Assembly (NCBI RefSeq): GCF_025151995.1
Contig: NZ_CP102290.1
Coordinates: 1,240,001 to 1,304,000 of the forward strand
Source of the DNA: Ruminococcus gauvreauii
GTDB lineage: Bacteria > Bacillota > Clostridia > Lachnospirales > Lachnospiraceae
DNA: 64,000 bases
Direction of reading: 5' to 3'
Each line of letters begins with the position of its first letter. Within the stretch, counting starts at the first letter, position 1. Under the pieces are notes generated by a model. The model was given only the letters and a program-made list of their open reading frames with translations, had not been told where the DNA came from and did not search any database. Made by a program: the position numbers and the translations under genes. This document shows, piece by piece, positions 8,710 through 17,070 of this stretch.

Positions 8710-9162
8710 ATGGAAATTGAACGTAAATTTTTAATCCGGTCTCTGCCGGAAAATCTGCTGGAATATCAGGCACTGAGAATTGAACAGGCTTACCTTTGTA
8801 CCGACCCTGTCGTCAGGGTTCGCCGACAGAATGATGAATACATTCTTACTTATAAATCAAAGGGCTTTCTGTCACGTGAAGAATATAACCTGCCCCTGAC
8901 AGAAGAATCCTATCTGCATCTGAGAAAAAAGGCCGACGGCATCATACTTTCCAAGACACGCTACGTGATTCCACTCTCCGACGATTTGAAAATCGAGCTT
9001 GATATGTTTGATTTTCCTTACGAGACACTACGGCTTGCAGAGGTGGAATTCCCCACAGAAGAAGCCGCAGCCGCATTCACACCCCCCGACTGGTTCGGCG
9101 AGGATGTCACACATTCCCCACGCTATCAGAACAGCACTCTGAGTCTGTTTGACGCTACTTAG
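8710..9162 (+). CDS. CYTH-domain protein, probable triphosphate tunnel metalloenzyme
   Basis: 150 residues. It opens with MEIERKFLI, the ExExK motif that gives CYTH proteins their metal and triphosphate binding. Further tunnel-lining charges follow (RVRRQ, LTYKSKG, KTRYVIP, KIELDMFD, LAEVEFPTEE). Small bacterial relatives hydrolyse tripolyphosphate or nucleoside triphosphates, and the class also includes adenylate cyclase 2 and thiamine triphosphatase. The substrate here cannot be told from sequence. The ATG at 8710 follows AAAAGGAGG; the frame upstream to 8644 has no ribosome binding site. A strong terminator follows. Confidence 0.88.
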   Translation: MEIERKFLIRSLPENLLEYQALRIEQAYLCTDPVVRVRRQNDEYILTYKSKGFLSREEYNLPLTEESYLHLRKKADGIILSKTRYVIPLSDDLKIELDMFDFPYETLRLAEVEFPTEEAAAAFTPPDWFGEDVTHSPRYQNSTLSLFDAT

Positions 9163-9165
9163 ACG

Positions 9166-9224
9166 AATCAGGCATGGCAGCATATTGTTTTTACCGGTTT
9201 TGCCATGCCTGATTTGTTTTTTTT
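9166..9224 (+). terminator. Intrinsic terminator after the CYTH gene
   Basis: Perfect 14-bp arms (AATCAGGCATGGCA at 9166-9179 and TGCCATGCCTGATT at 9201-9214) are followed by a T-run. Part of this hairpin is included in the 441-bp duplication; a degraded copy lies at 9607-9654. Confidence 0.85.
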
Positions 9225-9308
9225 AATCTTTTTCCTGTTGTATGCAAATTATTTATTTGCATTTGCAGCTTATCTGTTTGTTTTCATTCCTTTTCAAATG
9301 TCTACACT

Positions 9309-9320
9309 ATAAGTATAGAT
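9309..9320. promoter_or_regulatory. CTATA-RG-TATAG palindrome, putative operator (copy 1)
   Basis: CTATAAGTATAG, at about 9308-9319, lies some 25 bp before the XRE start codon. Copy 2 has CTATAGGTATAG at the matching place near 9749-9760. Both half-sites are kept in the two copies, which suggests an autoregulatory operator that could also double as a -10 region. Confidence 0.45.
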
Positions 9321-9343
9321 TGCAGGAAAGGGGATTTGACAAC

Positions 9344-9583
9344 ATGGATTACAAACGAATGAATGAACTGCGCCTATTGGGTCTTACCATTGCCTATTAC
9401 CGAAAACTGAGGGGAATGACTCAGCTGGAACTTGCGGAAGCCGTGAATATCAGCAGAACACATATGAGCAACATTGAGGCGCCCAACGAAAAAACATCCA
9501 TTTCATTAAATAAGCTGTTCGATATCGCTGAAACACTCGAGGTCCCCATGAAGGATTTATTCGATTTTCGCGGCAATGCTTAA
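9344..9583 (+). CDS. Small XRE-family regulator, tandem copy 1
   Basis: 79 residues, essentially a single Cro/C1 helix-turn-helix domain (residues about 10-70: LGLTIAYYRKLRGMTQLEL ... ISRTHMSNIE ... SLNKLFDIAETLEVPMKDLF). The start ATG at 9344 is preceded by GGAAAGGGGATT. It is nearly identical to the next gene. Differences are scattered and conservative, including recognition-helix region changes (NISRTH versus HISKTH). Confidence 0.85.
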   Translation: MDYKRMNELRLLGLTIAYYRKLRGMTQLELAEAVNISRTHMSNIEAPNEKTSISLNKLFDIAETLEVPMKDLFDFRGNA

Positions 9584-9606
9584 AAAACAATATCAAAAAC
9601 CCAGAA

Positions 9607-9654
9607 TAAAAGCATGACAAAACCGCCTCCTCCACGGTATTTGCCATGCTTTAT
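9607..9654 (+). terminator. Imperfect hairpin after XRE copy 1
   Basis: AAAGCATG and CATGCTTT bracket an inner pairing of ACAAAACCG with CGGTATTTG, with mismatches. It is the duplicated, decayed relative of the terminator at 9166-9224 and is followed by TTATTTATC, so termination is probably weaker. Confidence 0.5.
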
Positions 9655-9784
9655 TTATCTTATACGGCTTTCCTCTTGCCTTATGCACATTTTTACTTTG
9701 CATTCTCTCCCTTTGGCTTTGTTTTCATTCCCCTTTAAAAGTCTACACTATAGGTATAGATTGCAGGAAAGGGGACTTGACAAC

Positions 9785-10027
9785 ATGGACTACAAACGAA
9801 TGAACGAACTTCGCCTGTTAGGACTGACCATAGCCTACTACCGAAAGGTAAGAGGCATGACTCAGATGGAGCTGGCTGAAGCCGTACATATCAGCAAAAC
9901 GCATATGAGCAACATCGAAGCTCCAAACGGAAAAACTTCTATTTCCTTAAATAAGCTGTTCGATATTGCCGAAGCACTCGATGTCTCCATGAAGGATTTA
10001 TTTGATTTCCGCGACAACGCATTATAA
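9785..10027 (+). CDS. Small XRE-family regulator, tandem copy 2
   Basis: 80 residues; one codon longer than copy 1 because the stop has moved (DNAL). Same single helix-turn-helix fold and the same GGAAAGGGGA upstream of ATG 9785. Its last codons overlap the end of convergent proC by six bases, so antisense effects between the two are possible. The divergence from copy 1 (about one residue in eight) shows the duplication is not brand new but recent enough for the promoter to stay alignable. Confidence 0.85.
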   Translation: MDYKRMNELRLLGLTIAYYRKVRGMTQMELAEAVHISKTHMSNIEAPNGKTSISLNKLFDIAEALDVSMKDLFDFRDNAL

Positions 10028-10816
10028 TCCTTTTGCTTTTCTGACACAGGCTTTCATGGCCTCGATCACAGAACTTCTGAAACCCTGCTTCTCCAGGACG
10101 CGCACTGCCTCGATGGTCGTTCCTCCTGGGGAGCAGACCATATCTTTTAACTCACCCGGATGTTTCCCCGTCTCCAGCATCAGTTTTGCACTGCCGAGCA
10201 CTGACTGCGCTGCAAATTCATACGCCTGTGCCCTCGGCATTCCATCAGCTACTGCGGCATCTGCCATAGCCTCAATAAACATGAATACATACGCCGGCGA
10301 ACTGCCGCTCACCGATACAACCACATCCATCAGATTTTCAGGGACCACCTCTGCCTTACCGAAACTTTTGAGAATCTTCAGCACGGTTTCCATCTCCTGA
10401 TCCGCCACATTCTGGTTTCTGCACACCCCTGTCATTCCCTCGCCGACAAGTGCAGGCGTGTTTGGCATGGTCCGCACGATTTTGCGTTTTTCACCCAGAC
10501 GTTCTCCGATCCAGTCCAGTGTTTTCCCTGGTGCGATGGAAACTATGATCTGCCTGTCACTGAGTGCATCTTTAATCTCTGCAAGTACATCCTCATAATA
10601 CTGCGGTTTTACCGCGAGAAATAAAATATCGGCAAACCCCACCGCAGTACAGTTATCTGCAGTACCCAGTACCCCCTTCTCCTGCTTTGCCTTCATGATG
10701 GCCTGCTCATTTTTATCTGACACCATGATCTCATCCGGCGTCACCATCCGGCAGTTTAAAATGCCGTTCATAATTGCAGAACCCATATTTCCACATCCGA
10801 TAAAGCCCAGTTTCAT
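10022..10816 (-). CDS. proC: Pyrroline-5-carboxylate reductase
   Basis: 264 residues. The N-terminal Rossmann motif is GFIGCGNMGSAIMNG and the C-terminal dimerisation domain carries the conserved stretch LKDMVCSPGGTTIEAVRVLE. It reduces pyrroline-5-carboxylate to proline with NAD(P)H, the last step of proline synthesis. The ATG at 10816 (MKLGFIG) follows GGAGGAGAAAATT; an in-frame codon five triplets upstream overlaps that site and was rejected. Monocistronic as far as can be seen. Confidence 0.95.
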   Translation of the reverse strand: MKLGFIGCGNMGSAIMNGILNCRMVTPDEIMVSDKNEQAIMKAKQEKGVLGTADNCTAVGFADILFLAVKPQYYEDVLAEIKDALSDRQIIVSIAPGKTLDWIGERLGEKRKIVRTMPNTPALVGEGMTGVCRNQNVADQEMETVLKILKSFGKAEVVPENLMDVVVSVSGSSPAYVFMFIEAMADAAVADGMPRAQAYEFAAQSVLGSAKLMLETGKHPGELKDMVCSPGGTTIEAVRVLEKQGFRSSVIEAMKACVRKAKGL

Positions 10817-10972
10817 AATTTTCTCCTCCATTTTTATCTATTCAATATGGTTCACTTTTGTTTCATTTTACTCGCATTCCGGTTATGAAACAAGATGAAT
10901 TTTCAAACCCCACTCACCTTTTGAGGTTTTTTATAATATATTATATCATTAGAATTATGTTGGAGGTATGTT

Positions 10973-11965
10973 ATGAAAAAGTGGCTGATCGCCTGTGTCA
11001 CAGTCCTGCTGCTGTGCGGTGTGTTCCTGTCCGGCTGCAGCAAGGATGAGACCCTTACCAGGGTTACGCTGAATGAAGTAGCGCATTCTATCTTCTATGC
11101 TCCCCAGTATGTTGCCATAGAAAATGGTTACTTCGCAGAGGAGGGCCTCGACCTGGAACTCGTCACCGGATATGGTGCGGACAAAACAATGGCTGCTGTC
11201 CTCTCCGGTGAAGCTGATATTGGTTTCATGGGCGCCGAAGCATCTATCTACACTTCCCTGGAAGGTGCGAAAGACCCTGTTGTCAATTTCGCACAGCTTA
11301 CACAGCGTGCCGGAAATTTCCTAGTCGCCCGGGAGCCGATGGATGATTTCAAATGGTCGGATCTGAAAGGCCATGATATACTGGGAGGAAGAAAAGGCGG
11401 AATGCCGCAGATGGTCTTCGAGTACATCCTGAAGCAGAACGGTCTGGACCCGGAAAAAGATATGAATATCGATCAGAGTATTGATTTCGGCTCCACAGCA
11501 GCTGCTTTTTCAGGCGGGCAGGCTGATTTTACCGTTGAGTTCGAGCCGGGTGCAACTCTGTTGGAGCAGGAAGGTGCCGGATACGTCGTCGCTTCCCTGG
11601 GAGTTGATTCCGGTTATGTTCCCTATACAGCCTACAGTACAAAAGGCAGTTATATGGAAAAGCACCCGGACATCATCCAGAAGTTTACGAATGCCATGCA
11701 GCGGGGTATGGATTATGTAAACTCTCATTCCGCCGAAGAAATTGCCGGAGTCATTCAGCCGCAGTTCGAAGAGACAGACCTTGATACATTGACTACTATC
11801 GTAAAACGCTATAATGATCAGGAAACCTGGAAAGACAATCTTATTTTTGAAGAAAAGAGCTTTGAGCTTCTGCAGGATATTCTCGAAACTGCGGGAGAGC
11901 TCGACAGCCGCACGTCTTATGGCGATCTGGTTACTACAGTTTATGCCGAGAAAGCTGCCGAGTAA
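10973..11965 (+). CDS. ABC transporter substrate-binding lipoprotein, NMT1/SsuA-like
   Basis: 330 residues. A lipoprotein signal peptide ends in the lipobox LSGC with Cys22. The mature part is a periplasmic-binding-protein type 2 fold of the NitT/TauT class (NEVAHSIFYAPQYVAIENGYFAEEGLDLELVTG is the typical opening; DGYGADK, GEADIGFMG follow). Relatives bind thiamine precursors, nitrate, sulfonates or riboflavin; the ligand here is unknown. No permease or ATPase gene is next to it, so it must use components encoded elsewhere. Good GGAGG before ATG 10973. Confidence 0.88.
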   Translation: MKKWLIACVTVLLLCGVFLSGCSKDETLTRVTLNEVAHSIFYAPQYVAIENGYFAEEGLDLELVTGYGADKTMAAVLSGEADIGFMGAEASIYTSLEGAKDPVVNFAQLTQRAGNFLVAREPMDDFKWSDLKGHDILGGRKGGMPQMVFEYILKQNGLDPEKDMNIDQSIDFGSTAAAFSGGQADFTVEFEPGATLLEQEGAGYVVASLGVDSGYVPYTAYSTKGSYMEKHPDIIQKFTNAMQRGMDYVNSHSAEEIAGVIQPQFEETDLDTLTTIVKRYNDQETWKDNLIFEEKSFELLQDILETAGELDSRTSYGDLVTTVYAEKAAE

Positions 11966-11980
11966 GCGGCGTTGCAATCC

Positions 11981-12018
11981 GCCGGAAAACCCCGCTGTCA
12001 GTCTCGGGTTTTTCCGGC
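11981..12018. terminator. Hairpin terminator between convergent genes
   Basis: GCCGGAAAAaCCCG-type arms (11981-11994 and 12004-12018) form a long stem between the SBP gene (+) and the HAD gene (-). T-rich sequence within and after the stem on both strands suggests bidirectional use. Confidence 0.6.
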
Positions 12019-12061
12019 GATCTCTTTCCCGGGGAAATTCAGAACAGGCTTTCGTCATTGT

Positions 12062-12733
12062 TCAATTTTCTGGTACAATATTCATCCAGCGCGCCACCTC
12101 CGACAGCGTCCCCAGCTTTGCATCGATCAGGTCATCCACCGGCGATGAATCGGTGAGCAGATCCGGGATCATTACCACCTTCATACCGGCGTCATGCGCA
12201 GACCGGATACCGTTATATGAATCTTCCAGTGCGAGCGCCTTATCAGGCGGTACCTCAAGAGCCGCACATGCTTTCAGGTAGATCTCGGGTGACGGCTTTG
12301 CCTCTGCCACCATCCCCCCGGTAATCACAGCCTGAAAATCCTCCAGAATCCCGGCGCCTTTCAGATTTTTCAGCGTGCGGTCGTGGCTGGAAGAGGTCGC
12401 CACTGCGCGTTTTATGTTCTCCTCCTTCAAAAACCTGAGCAGTTCATAAAGCCCCTCTTTCACCGACAGTCCGTTCTCATCCACGTATGCCTGGAAAACT
12501 TTGCGGTACTCCTCACAAAACTGTGCAAACGGAAACCCGTCTCCAAAACACGATTTGAAATATGCTTCCCGCTTTACGACGTTCAGACCCATTGTGTGAT
12601 AAATGTGATGCCCCAGTTTTCCGTATCCCATTTTCTCACCGACAATGTCCCACGAATACTGCACAATCCGTTCGCTGTCAAACATGATCCCGTCCATATC
12701 AAATACAACCGCATCTATTCTTCTGCCTTTCAT
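12062..12733 (-). CDS. HAD-superfamily hydrolase, beta-phosphoglucomutase-like
   Basis: 223 residues from the ATG at 12733 (MKGRRIDAVVF), placed by AAAGGGG six bases upstream; the ATG two codons earlier has no room for a ribosome binding site. HAD motif I FDMDGIMFDSE gives the nucleophile and acid Asp; motif II is ATSSSHD; motif III and IV are AKPSPEIYLKA and ALEDSYNG. The helical cap of subfamily IA lies between motifs I and II. Substrate unknown; sugar phosphates are usual for this group. Confidence 0.85.
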   Translation of the reverse strand: MKGRRIDAVVFDMDGIMFDSERIVQYSWDIVGEKMGYGKLGHHIYHTMGLNVVKREAYFKSCFGDGFPFAQFCEEYRKVFQAYVDENGLSVKEGLYELLRFLKEENIKRAVATSSSHDRTLKNLKGAGILEDFQAVITGGMVAEAKPSPEIYLKACAALEVPPDKALALEDSYNGIRSAHDAGMKVVMIPDLLTDSSPVDDLIDAKLGTLSEVARWMNIVPEN

Positions 12734-12766
12734 CCGCATCCCCTTTTTCTGTGATCATTCATTAAG

Positions 12767-12794
12767 AAAAGAACCCCGCACAGCGGGATTCTCT
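12767..12794 (-). terminator. Terminator of the NSS transporter gene
   Basis: AGAATCCCGC/GCGGGGTTCT arms around a three-base loop are followed by TTTTCTT on the minus strand, about 40 bp after the transporter stop. Confidence 0.75.
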
Positions 12795-12833
12795 CTGCTG
12801 CCGCCTGCCCCTGCAGAAACGGCCGTTATTTAG

Positions 12834-14216
12834 TCAGCGCAGGATACCCTGCAAAAACAGTGCAAACACCAGGACAGGCAGCACATAGGTCACATATCCC
12901 CTCAGCCAGCCCGGGACCGACAGTCCGCTTCCCTGGTTTGCCTCAGCCTGATAATTCTTGAATCCCCATCCCCACTTCCAGGTACAGAACACAAGATAAA
13001 CCAGAGACCCCAGCGGGAGAAGCACATTGCTGACGATGAAATCCTCCAGGTCTAAGATCGCGCTGCCCTCTCCAAGCGGCTGAATCCCGCTCAGCACATT
13101 GTATCCAAGCGCACACGGCAGCGAAAGAAGAATGATCAGAACCAGATTAATTGCTGCTACCTTTCTTCTGTCAATATTCCACATTTCCATGCAGCAGGCT
13201 ATGATATTCTCAAATACAGCGATGACTGTTGAGAACGCCGCGAACGACATAAACAGAAAGAACAGTGTTCCCCAGATTCTTCCGCCCGGCATCTCAAGAA
13301 ATACATTCGGCAGCGTGATGAAGATCAGGCTCGGTCCGCTGTCTGGGCTGACCCCAAATGCAAAACACGCCGGAAAGATAATCAGCCCTGCAACGATTGC
13401 CACAAAAGTGTCCAGAACTGCAACATTGACCGCCTCGCCCAGCAGACGCTTATCCTTGCCAAGATAACTTCCGAAAATCGCCATTGCGCCGATTCCAAGG
13501 CTCAGCGTAAAAAACGACTGGTTCATGGCTGCCACTATGACGCTGAAAAGCCCGAGAAGCAAATTCCCCTCTCCGATCGCCCTCACCTTTTCAAGATCCG
13601 GGAGCAGATAGAAACGAAGTCCGTCCAGTCCTCCGTCCAGCGTGAGTCCGCGAAAAGCAAGCACGACCATCAGAGTGAGGAGCCCGATCATCATAATCTT
13701 CGTGATGCGTTCTACACCATTTTGAAGCCCGAAAGAACAGACCACGATCCCAAGCACGACAACGATCACCATCCATATGATGTTCGTGGAGGGGCTTGCC
13801 AGCATGTCATTAAACACACTCCCGACCTGCTCTGACGAAACCCCCGAAAATTTCCCCGTCAAAAATCCATAAAAGTAATACAGCATCCACCCGGCAACCG
13901 TTGTGTAAAACATCATCAGTCCGTAATTTCCAAGCAGTGCAACATAGCCGTGAAGATGCCATTTCTGGCCCGGCTTCTCCAGCGCCTGATACGCCCTCAC
14001 CGGACTTTTCTTGCTGGCACGGCCGACGGCAAATTCCATGCTCAGAATCGGCACCCCCATAATTACCAGAAACAAAAGATAGAACAAGACAAAGATTCCG
14101 CCTCCGTTTTGCCCTACCACATACGGAAATCTCCAGACATTTCCGATACCGATCGCACACCCTGCCGACAGCAGCAAAAATCCCAGCCGCGACTTAAACT
14201 GTTCTCTCCCATTCAC
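12834..14216 (-). CDS. Sodium-dependent transporter of the NSS (SNF) family
   Basis: 460 residues and about 11-12 membrane helices. Helix 1 carries the NSS signature LLLSAGCAIGIGNVWRFPYVVGQNGGG that forms the unwound sodium and substrate site; helix 6 contains SFFTLSLGIGAMAIFGSY. Bacterial members such as LeuT and TnaT move amino acids with sodium. I chose GTG at 14216 (VNGREQFKSR) because GGGAGGAA lies seven bases before it; the upstream extension is not hydrophobic and lacks a ribosome binding site. Monocistronic, with its own terminator. Confidence 0.88.
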   Translation of the reverse strand: MNGREQFKSRLGFLLLSAGCAIGIGNVWRFPYVVGQNGGGIFVLFYLLFLVIMGVPILSMEFAVGRASKKSPVRAYQALEKPGQKWHLHGYVALLGNYGLMMFYTTVAGWMLYYFYGFLTGKFSGVSSEQVGSVFNDMLASPSTNIIWMVIVVVLGIVVCSFGLQNGVERITKIMMIGLLTLMVVLAFRGLTLDGGLDGLRFYLLPDLEKVRAIGEGNLLLGLFSVIVAAMNQSFFTLSLGIGAMAIFGSYLGKDKRLLGEAVNVAVLDTFVAIVAGLIIFPACFAFGVSPDSGPSLIFITLPNVFLEMPGGRIWGTLFFLFMSFAAFSTVIAVFENIIACCMEMWNIDRRKVAAINLVLIILLSLPCALGYNVLSGIQPLGEGSAILDLEDFIVSNVLLPLGSLVYLVFCTWKWGWGFKNYQAEANQGSGLSVPGWLRGYVTYVLPVLVFALFLQGILR

Positions 14217-14285
14217 TATGAAGTTCCTCCCTACGTTTGATCTTTTTATTGTAACAAAAACCCAATTCTTTATCAAACACAAAGA

Positions 14286-15431
14286 TTAACGTTTTAAAGT
14301 ACCAAAGTACTGCACAGTTACAACAGTCCCTCTTCGGTGATCCGACTCAAATTTCAGTCTAGCTTTGTGAAGCCTTGCGATCTCATGACACAGCGAAACT
14401 CCGAAACCATTACCCTCAACTTCACCCTTTCCAAGCCTGAGGTCCCGGTTCAGAGCCGCCAGTTTCCTGCTGTCTATGGGAGGTCCGTCATTCTTCACGA
14501 TGATTCTGTGTTCCTCCAGTATAAGTTCGGCCTGTGTTCCTGCCCTTACCGCATTGGAGAGCAGATTGTCCATCAGACACAGAAGCAGTGTTTTGTCCCC
14601 TGTAACCGTATCCGTCCTGCAGTTCATTCTGACTGCGGGATACTTCCTTTTCAGTTCTGACAAAAGCTCCTCCGCCAAAACAGACTCTGTCTTAATCTCC
14701 CCTTCTCTCACACTGCCCATGATCAGCAGCTTGTCCACGATATCTCTCAGGTTTCTGGCATCATGTTCGATCTGTCCCCCTGCGAAGAAGATATCCTCCT
14801 CATTCAGCTTTCCTGCTTTCAAATACTGCGCATAACCCTGTATGCTGGTGAGGGGTGTCCGCAGTTCATGCGCAATGTTATTCACCGGCCGGTATATTCT
14901 TCGCATTGTTGTATATAAAAATATACCGGTTCCGGCAGAAAGTAACAGTGCCCCCAGAACATAACTCCAGCTCCGGAATATCTGGTTTCTGCAGAATTCT
15001 GTGATATCCCTCAGTGACAAAATGTGAAGATTTATTTCATTGTCATACACAGTGTCTTCAATTCCCAGATAATAGCGTCCCTCAGTTTTTTGCTGCCAGA
15101 CTCGTGTCTCACCCGTAAATTCCATCTGGAACGGTAGCATACTGATGACTTCCGGTCCCTCCTCCAAATCCTGTCCTCTGATCTGTATATATGTACCATT
15201 TTCCCGGTATTTGATACCCATCTGGGCAATTCGCCCTGCCCCCGCCTCAAAACCGGACAGTGCAGCGGCTGTCGCACCTATATTAAGCGCCTCCATCACG
15301 GCGCTGTCGGCCTCTCTTTGAAATTCGTTTCTGTGAACAGCTGCCACCAGAAAAAAGGTCCCTGCATTGATGATTAATACAAACAATATGAAGGTCACCA
15401 TAAAATTCTTCTTCCATATCTGCATGATCAA
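14286..15431 (-). CDS. Sensor histidine kinase
   Basis: 381 residues. Two membrane helices (about 12-32 and 160-185) bracket an extracellular domain; no clear HAMP domain follows. The H-box is NIAHELRTPLTS, the N-box DNLLSNAVRAG, and ATP-lid motifs NDGPPID and GNGFGVSLC follow. It overlaps the response regulator gene by four bases, so the pair is translationally coupled. It is third in a unit led by a secreted protein gene that may produce its ligand or modulator (inference). Confidence 0.92.
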   Translation of the reverse strand: MIMQIWKKNFMVTFILFVLIINAGTFFLVAAVHRNEFQREADSAVMEALNIGATAAALSGFEAGAGRIAQMGIKYRENGTYIQIRGQDLEEGPEVISMLPFQMEFTGETRVWQQKTEGRYYLGIEDTVYDNEINLHILSLRDITEFCRNQIFRSWSYVLGALLLSAGTGIFLYTTMRRIYRPVNNIAHELRTPLTSIQGYAQYLKAGKLNEEDIFFAGGQIEHDARNLRDIVDKLLIMGSVREGEIKTESVLAEELLSELKRKYPAVRMNCRTDTVTGDKTLLLCLMDNLLSNAVRAGTQAELILEEHRIIVKNDGPPIDSRKLAALNRDLRLGKGEVEGNGFGVSLCHEIARLHKARLKFESDHRRGTVVTVQYFGTLKR

Positions 15432-16075
15432 ACCTCCAGACGGTAGCCGTATTTAAAAACCGTCCGTATCACATCCTCCAGATGCAGTTTTTTACGCAGT
15501 CTTTGTATGTGCACATCCACAGTCCGTTCTTCCCCTTCATAATCCATACCCCATGCTATCTCCAGAAGCCGTTCTCTGGACAAAGCAATATTTTGATTTT
15601 GAACAAGCGTTTTCAGCAGCTCAAATTCCCGGCTGGTCAATTCTTCTTTCTCACCCATAACAGCAACTGTACGGGTCTGTACATTGATTTCCACATCCCC
15701 GATCCGGTACTCCACGGTTTCTCTGTGAAAACGCCTGAGTACAACCTGTACTCTCGCCAGAAGTTCTTCGACATCAAAGGGCTTCACAATATAGTCCTGC
15801 GCACCGCTGTAAAGTCCTTTTACCTTGTCCTGAACGTCCCCGCGTGCAGTCACGTAGATGACCGGCAGCTTCTCAAACTGCCGGATCAGCCCGAATCCGC
15901 TTCCATCCGGCAGATTGATATCCAGAAGCACAAGATCTACCGCGTGCTGTTCAACAAGCTTCAGAGCCTCCTGGCCCGTAAATGCCTGGAAGCTCCTGTG
16001 GCCTACCATTTCGAGTGTTCTTCTCATCAGCTCATTGATTCCCGGTTCATCTTCCACGATCAGTATTTCAGCCAA
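15428..16075 (-). CDS. OmpR/PhoB-family response regulator
   Basis: 215 residues. Receiver domain: acidic pair in VEDEPG, phospho-acceptor Asp in LVLLDINLPDGSG, Thr in YVTARG and Lys in VKPFD. A winged-helix DNA-binding domain follows (TSREFELLKTLVQNQNIALSRERLLE ... RTVDVHIQRLRKKL). It is 24 bp downstream of the secreted-protein gene and overlaps the kinase gene. Repeats upstream of the operon at 16691-16708 are probably its own binding site. Confidence 0.93.
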   Translation of the reverse strand: MAEILIVEDEPGINELMRRTLEMVGHRSFQAFTGQEALKLVEQHAVDLVLLDINLPDGSGFGLIRQFEKLPVIYVTARGDVQDKVKGLYSGAQDYIVKPFDVEELLARVQVVLRRFHRETVEYRIGDVEINVQTRTVAVMGEKEELTSREFELLKTLVQNQNIALSRERLLEIAWGMDYEGEERTVDVHIQRLRKKLHLEDVIRTVFKYGYRLEV

Positions 16076-16099
16076 ACCTTGCTCCCCCGTCTCCTTTAT

Positions 16100-16645
16100 T
16101 CACTTGGGATGATCCGAAGTCTCATACGCCCGCTCCTGAATCTCCATCAGCTGTTCCACACTCAGATCCTTCACCTGTGCTGATGCAGCATCCAGATCAC
16201 CCGCTTCACACACTTCATCGATGACAGCCTGGGCACTTTCGGCCTCAAACGCATAGATATCTCCGATGTCAGCTGCCAGCTCCTGCATGGTTTTTTCACC
16301 TTCTGTACTCTTTGCATTCAGTGCATACTCATAGTCAAATGCCTCTCTGCTGACTTCCCTAAGTGTGACTGTGTCATAATTCAATCCATACTGCTCACAG
16401 ACCTGCTGCAGAATGTCCGCATCCACAAACTCTGAATCCTTATACAGAGAATCCCGGCCCGGGGCCGTCCAGACGATCTGCCCCTCCAGGTCGTCCTCAA
16501 GTTCCTGCTGTGACTGCGCAAGTATTTCGTCCTGCGCGCTATGCTGCGCAAATGCCAGAATCCCTCCGGTCGTCAGCGTTATGGCAAATGCCGTCACTGC
16601 CGATAGCACGATTATCCTGTTTGCTCTCATCGTTCCCTTTCTCAT
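16100..16645 (-). CDS. Secreted or membrane-anchored protein leading the two-component operon
   Basis: 181 residues. The first ~35 residues form a signal peptide or single anchor (RIIVLSAVTAFAITLTTGG), then an acidic extracellular region of about 145 residues without a domain I recognise. Ser and Ala-rich helices predominate; there are no clear metal-binding sets. Two in-frame ATGs exist; the first (16645) has AAGGAGG eight bases upstream. Its place as first gene before a response regulator and sensor suggests an accessory that tunes the sensor. Confidence 0.65.
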   Translation of the reverse strand: MRKGTMRANRIIVLSAVTAFAITLTTGGILAFAQHSAQDEILAQSQQELEDDLEGQIVWTAPGRDSLYKDSEFVDADILQQVCEQYGLNYDTVTLREVSREAFDYEYALNAKSTEGEKTMQELAADIGDIYAFEAESAQAVIDEVCEAGDLDAASAQVKDLSVEQLMEIQERAYETSDHPK

Positions 16646-16666
16646 ACTTAAAACCTCCTTGCCTTC

Positions 16667-16708
16667 GTTGTAAGCTCATTATAGGAGGCAGTTGTTTCGG
16701 AGTTGTAA
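16667..16708 (-). promoter_or_regulatory. Promoter with direct repeats upstream of the two-component operon
   Basis: On the minus strand TATAAT occupies 16683-16678. TTACAAC (16708-16702) and AAACAAC (16697-16691) are direct repeats with an 11-bp period overlapping the -35 region; a further TTACAAC is at 16673-16667. OmpR-type regulators bind such phased direct repeats, so autoregulation is likely. Confidence 0.5.
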
Positions 16709-16734
16709 CATCACTCCCAAAATCATAAAAGATT

Positions 16735-16888
16735 TTACACCGGCAGACTGTCCCGCACGCACAGCGCCCCATATCCAACCTGCGGATTCGGAAAGCTCTC
16801 AAATCCCGGCAGTTCCTTCGCACCTCTGATCAGGTATGCCTTGACCTTTTCGCTGTATAGATAGGGATCATTTCTCCGCACGATTCCC
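16735..16888 (-). pseudogene. 3' remnant of an S8 (subtilisin-like) peptidase gene
   Basis: The minus strand encodes GIVRRNDPYLYSEKVKAYLIR...NPQVGYGALCVRDSLPV and a stop, matching the C-terminal ~50 residues of the intact S8 peptidase at 24004-25758. Over the aligned part only about three bases differ (for example cacctct versus cgcctct), but the final residues diverge (RDSLPV versus RESIPGEKLSSGI). Similarity ends abruptly at 16888, where AT-rich island DNA starts. This is the tail of a former tandem paralogue whose 5' part was lost when the island arrived. Confidence 0.85.
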
Positions 16889-17070
16889 TCTTGTGTCAAA
16901 TAGTTGCAAAAAAGTTTTTGAAGATTTTTTAATGAATTTATGGGGATTGTTGGCTATTAACAGCTCAGATACGATAGAATGAGTTAAGTTATTGCTAACA
17001 AGACAGTTATATTTTATTAAATAGATGCAAAAATCCAAATAGATTCTCAAGCGCCTTAAACACTTATGTA
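16889..17070. other. AT-rich island edge without a gene
   Basis: About 180 bases rich in A and T between the S8 remnant and the HNH gene. No reading frame, tRNA or clear attachment site is visible. A transcription terminator for the minus-strand island operon might be expected here but I see no convincing GC-rich stem with a T-run. Confidence 0.5.

Larger units (their letters stand above)
9170..10021 (+). repeat. 441-bp tandem duplication of a terminator-promoter-XRE unit
   Basis: Bases from about 9170 to 9580 match those from about 9611 to 10021 at a constant offset of 441. The similarity covers part of the terminator hairpin, the promoter segment and the whole XRE gene. It is very strong from 9280/9721 on (for example GTCTACACTATA[A/G]GTATAG) and looser upstream. 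Confidence 0.85.
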
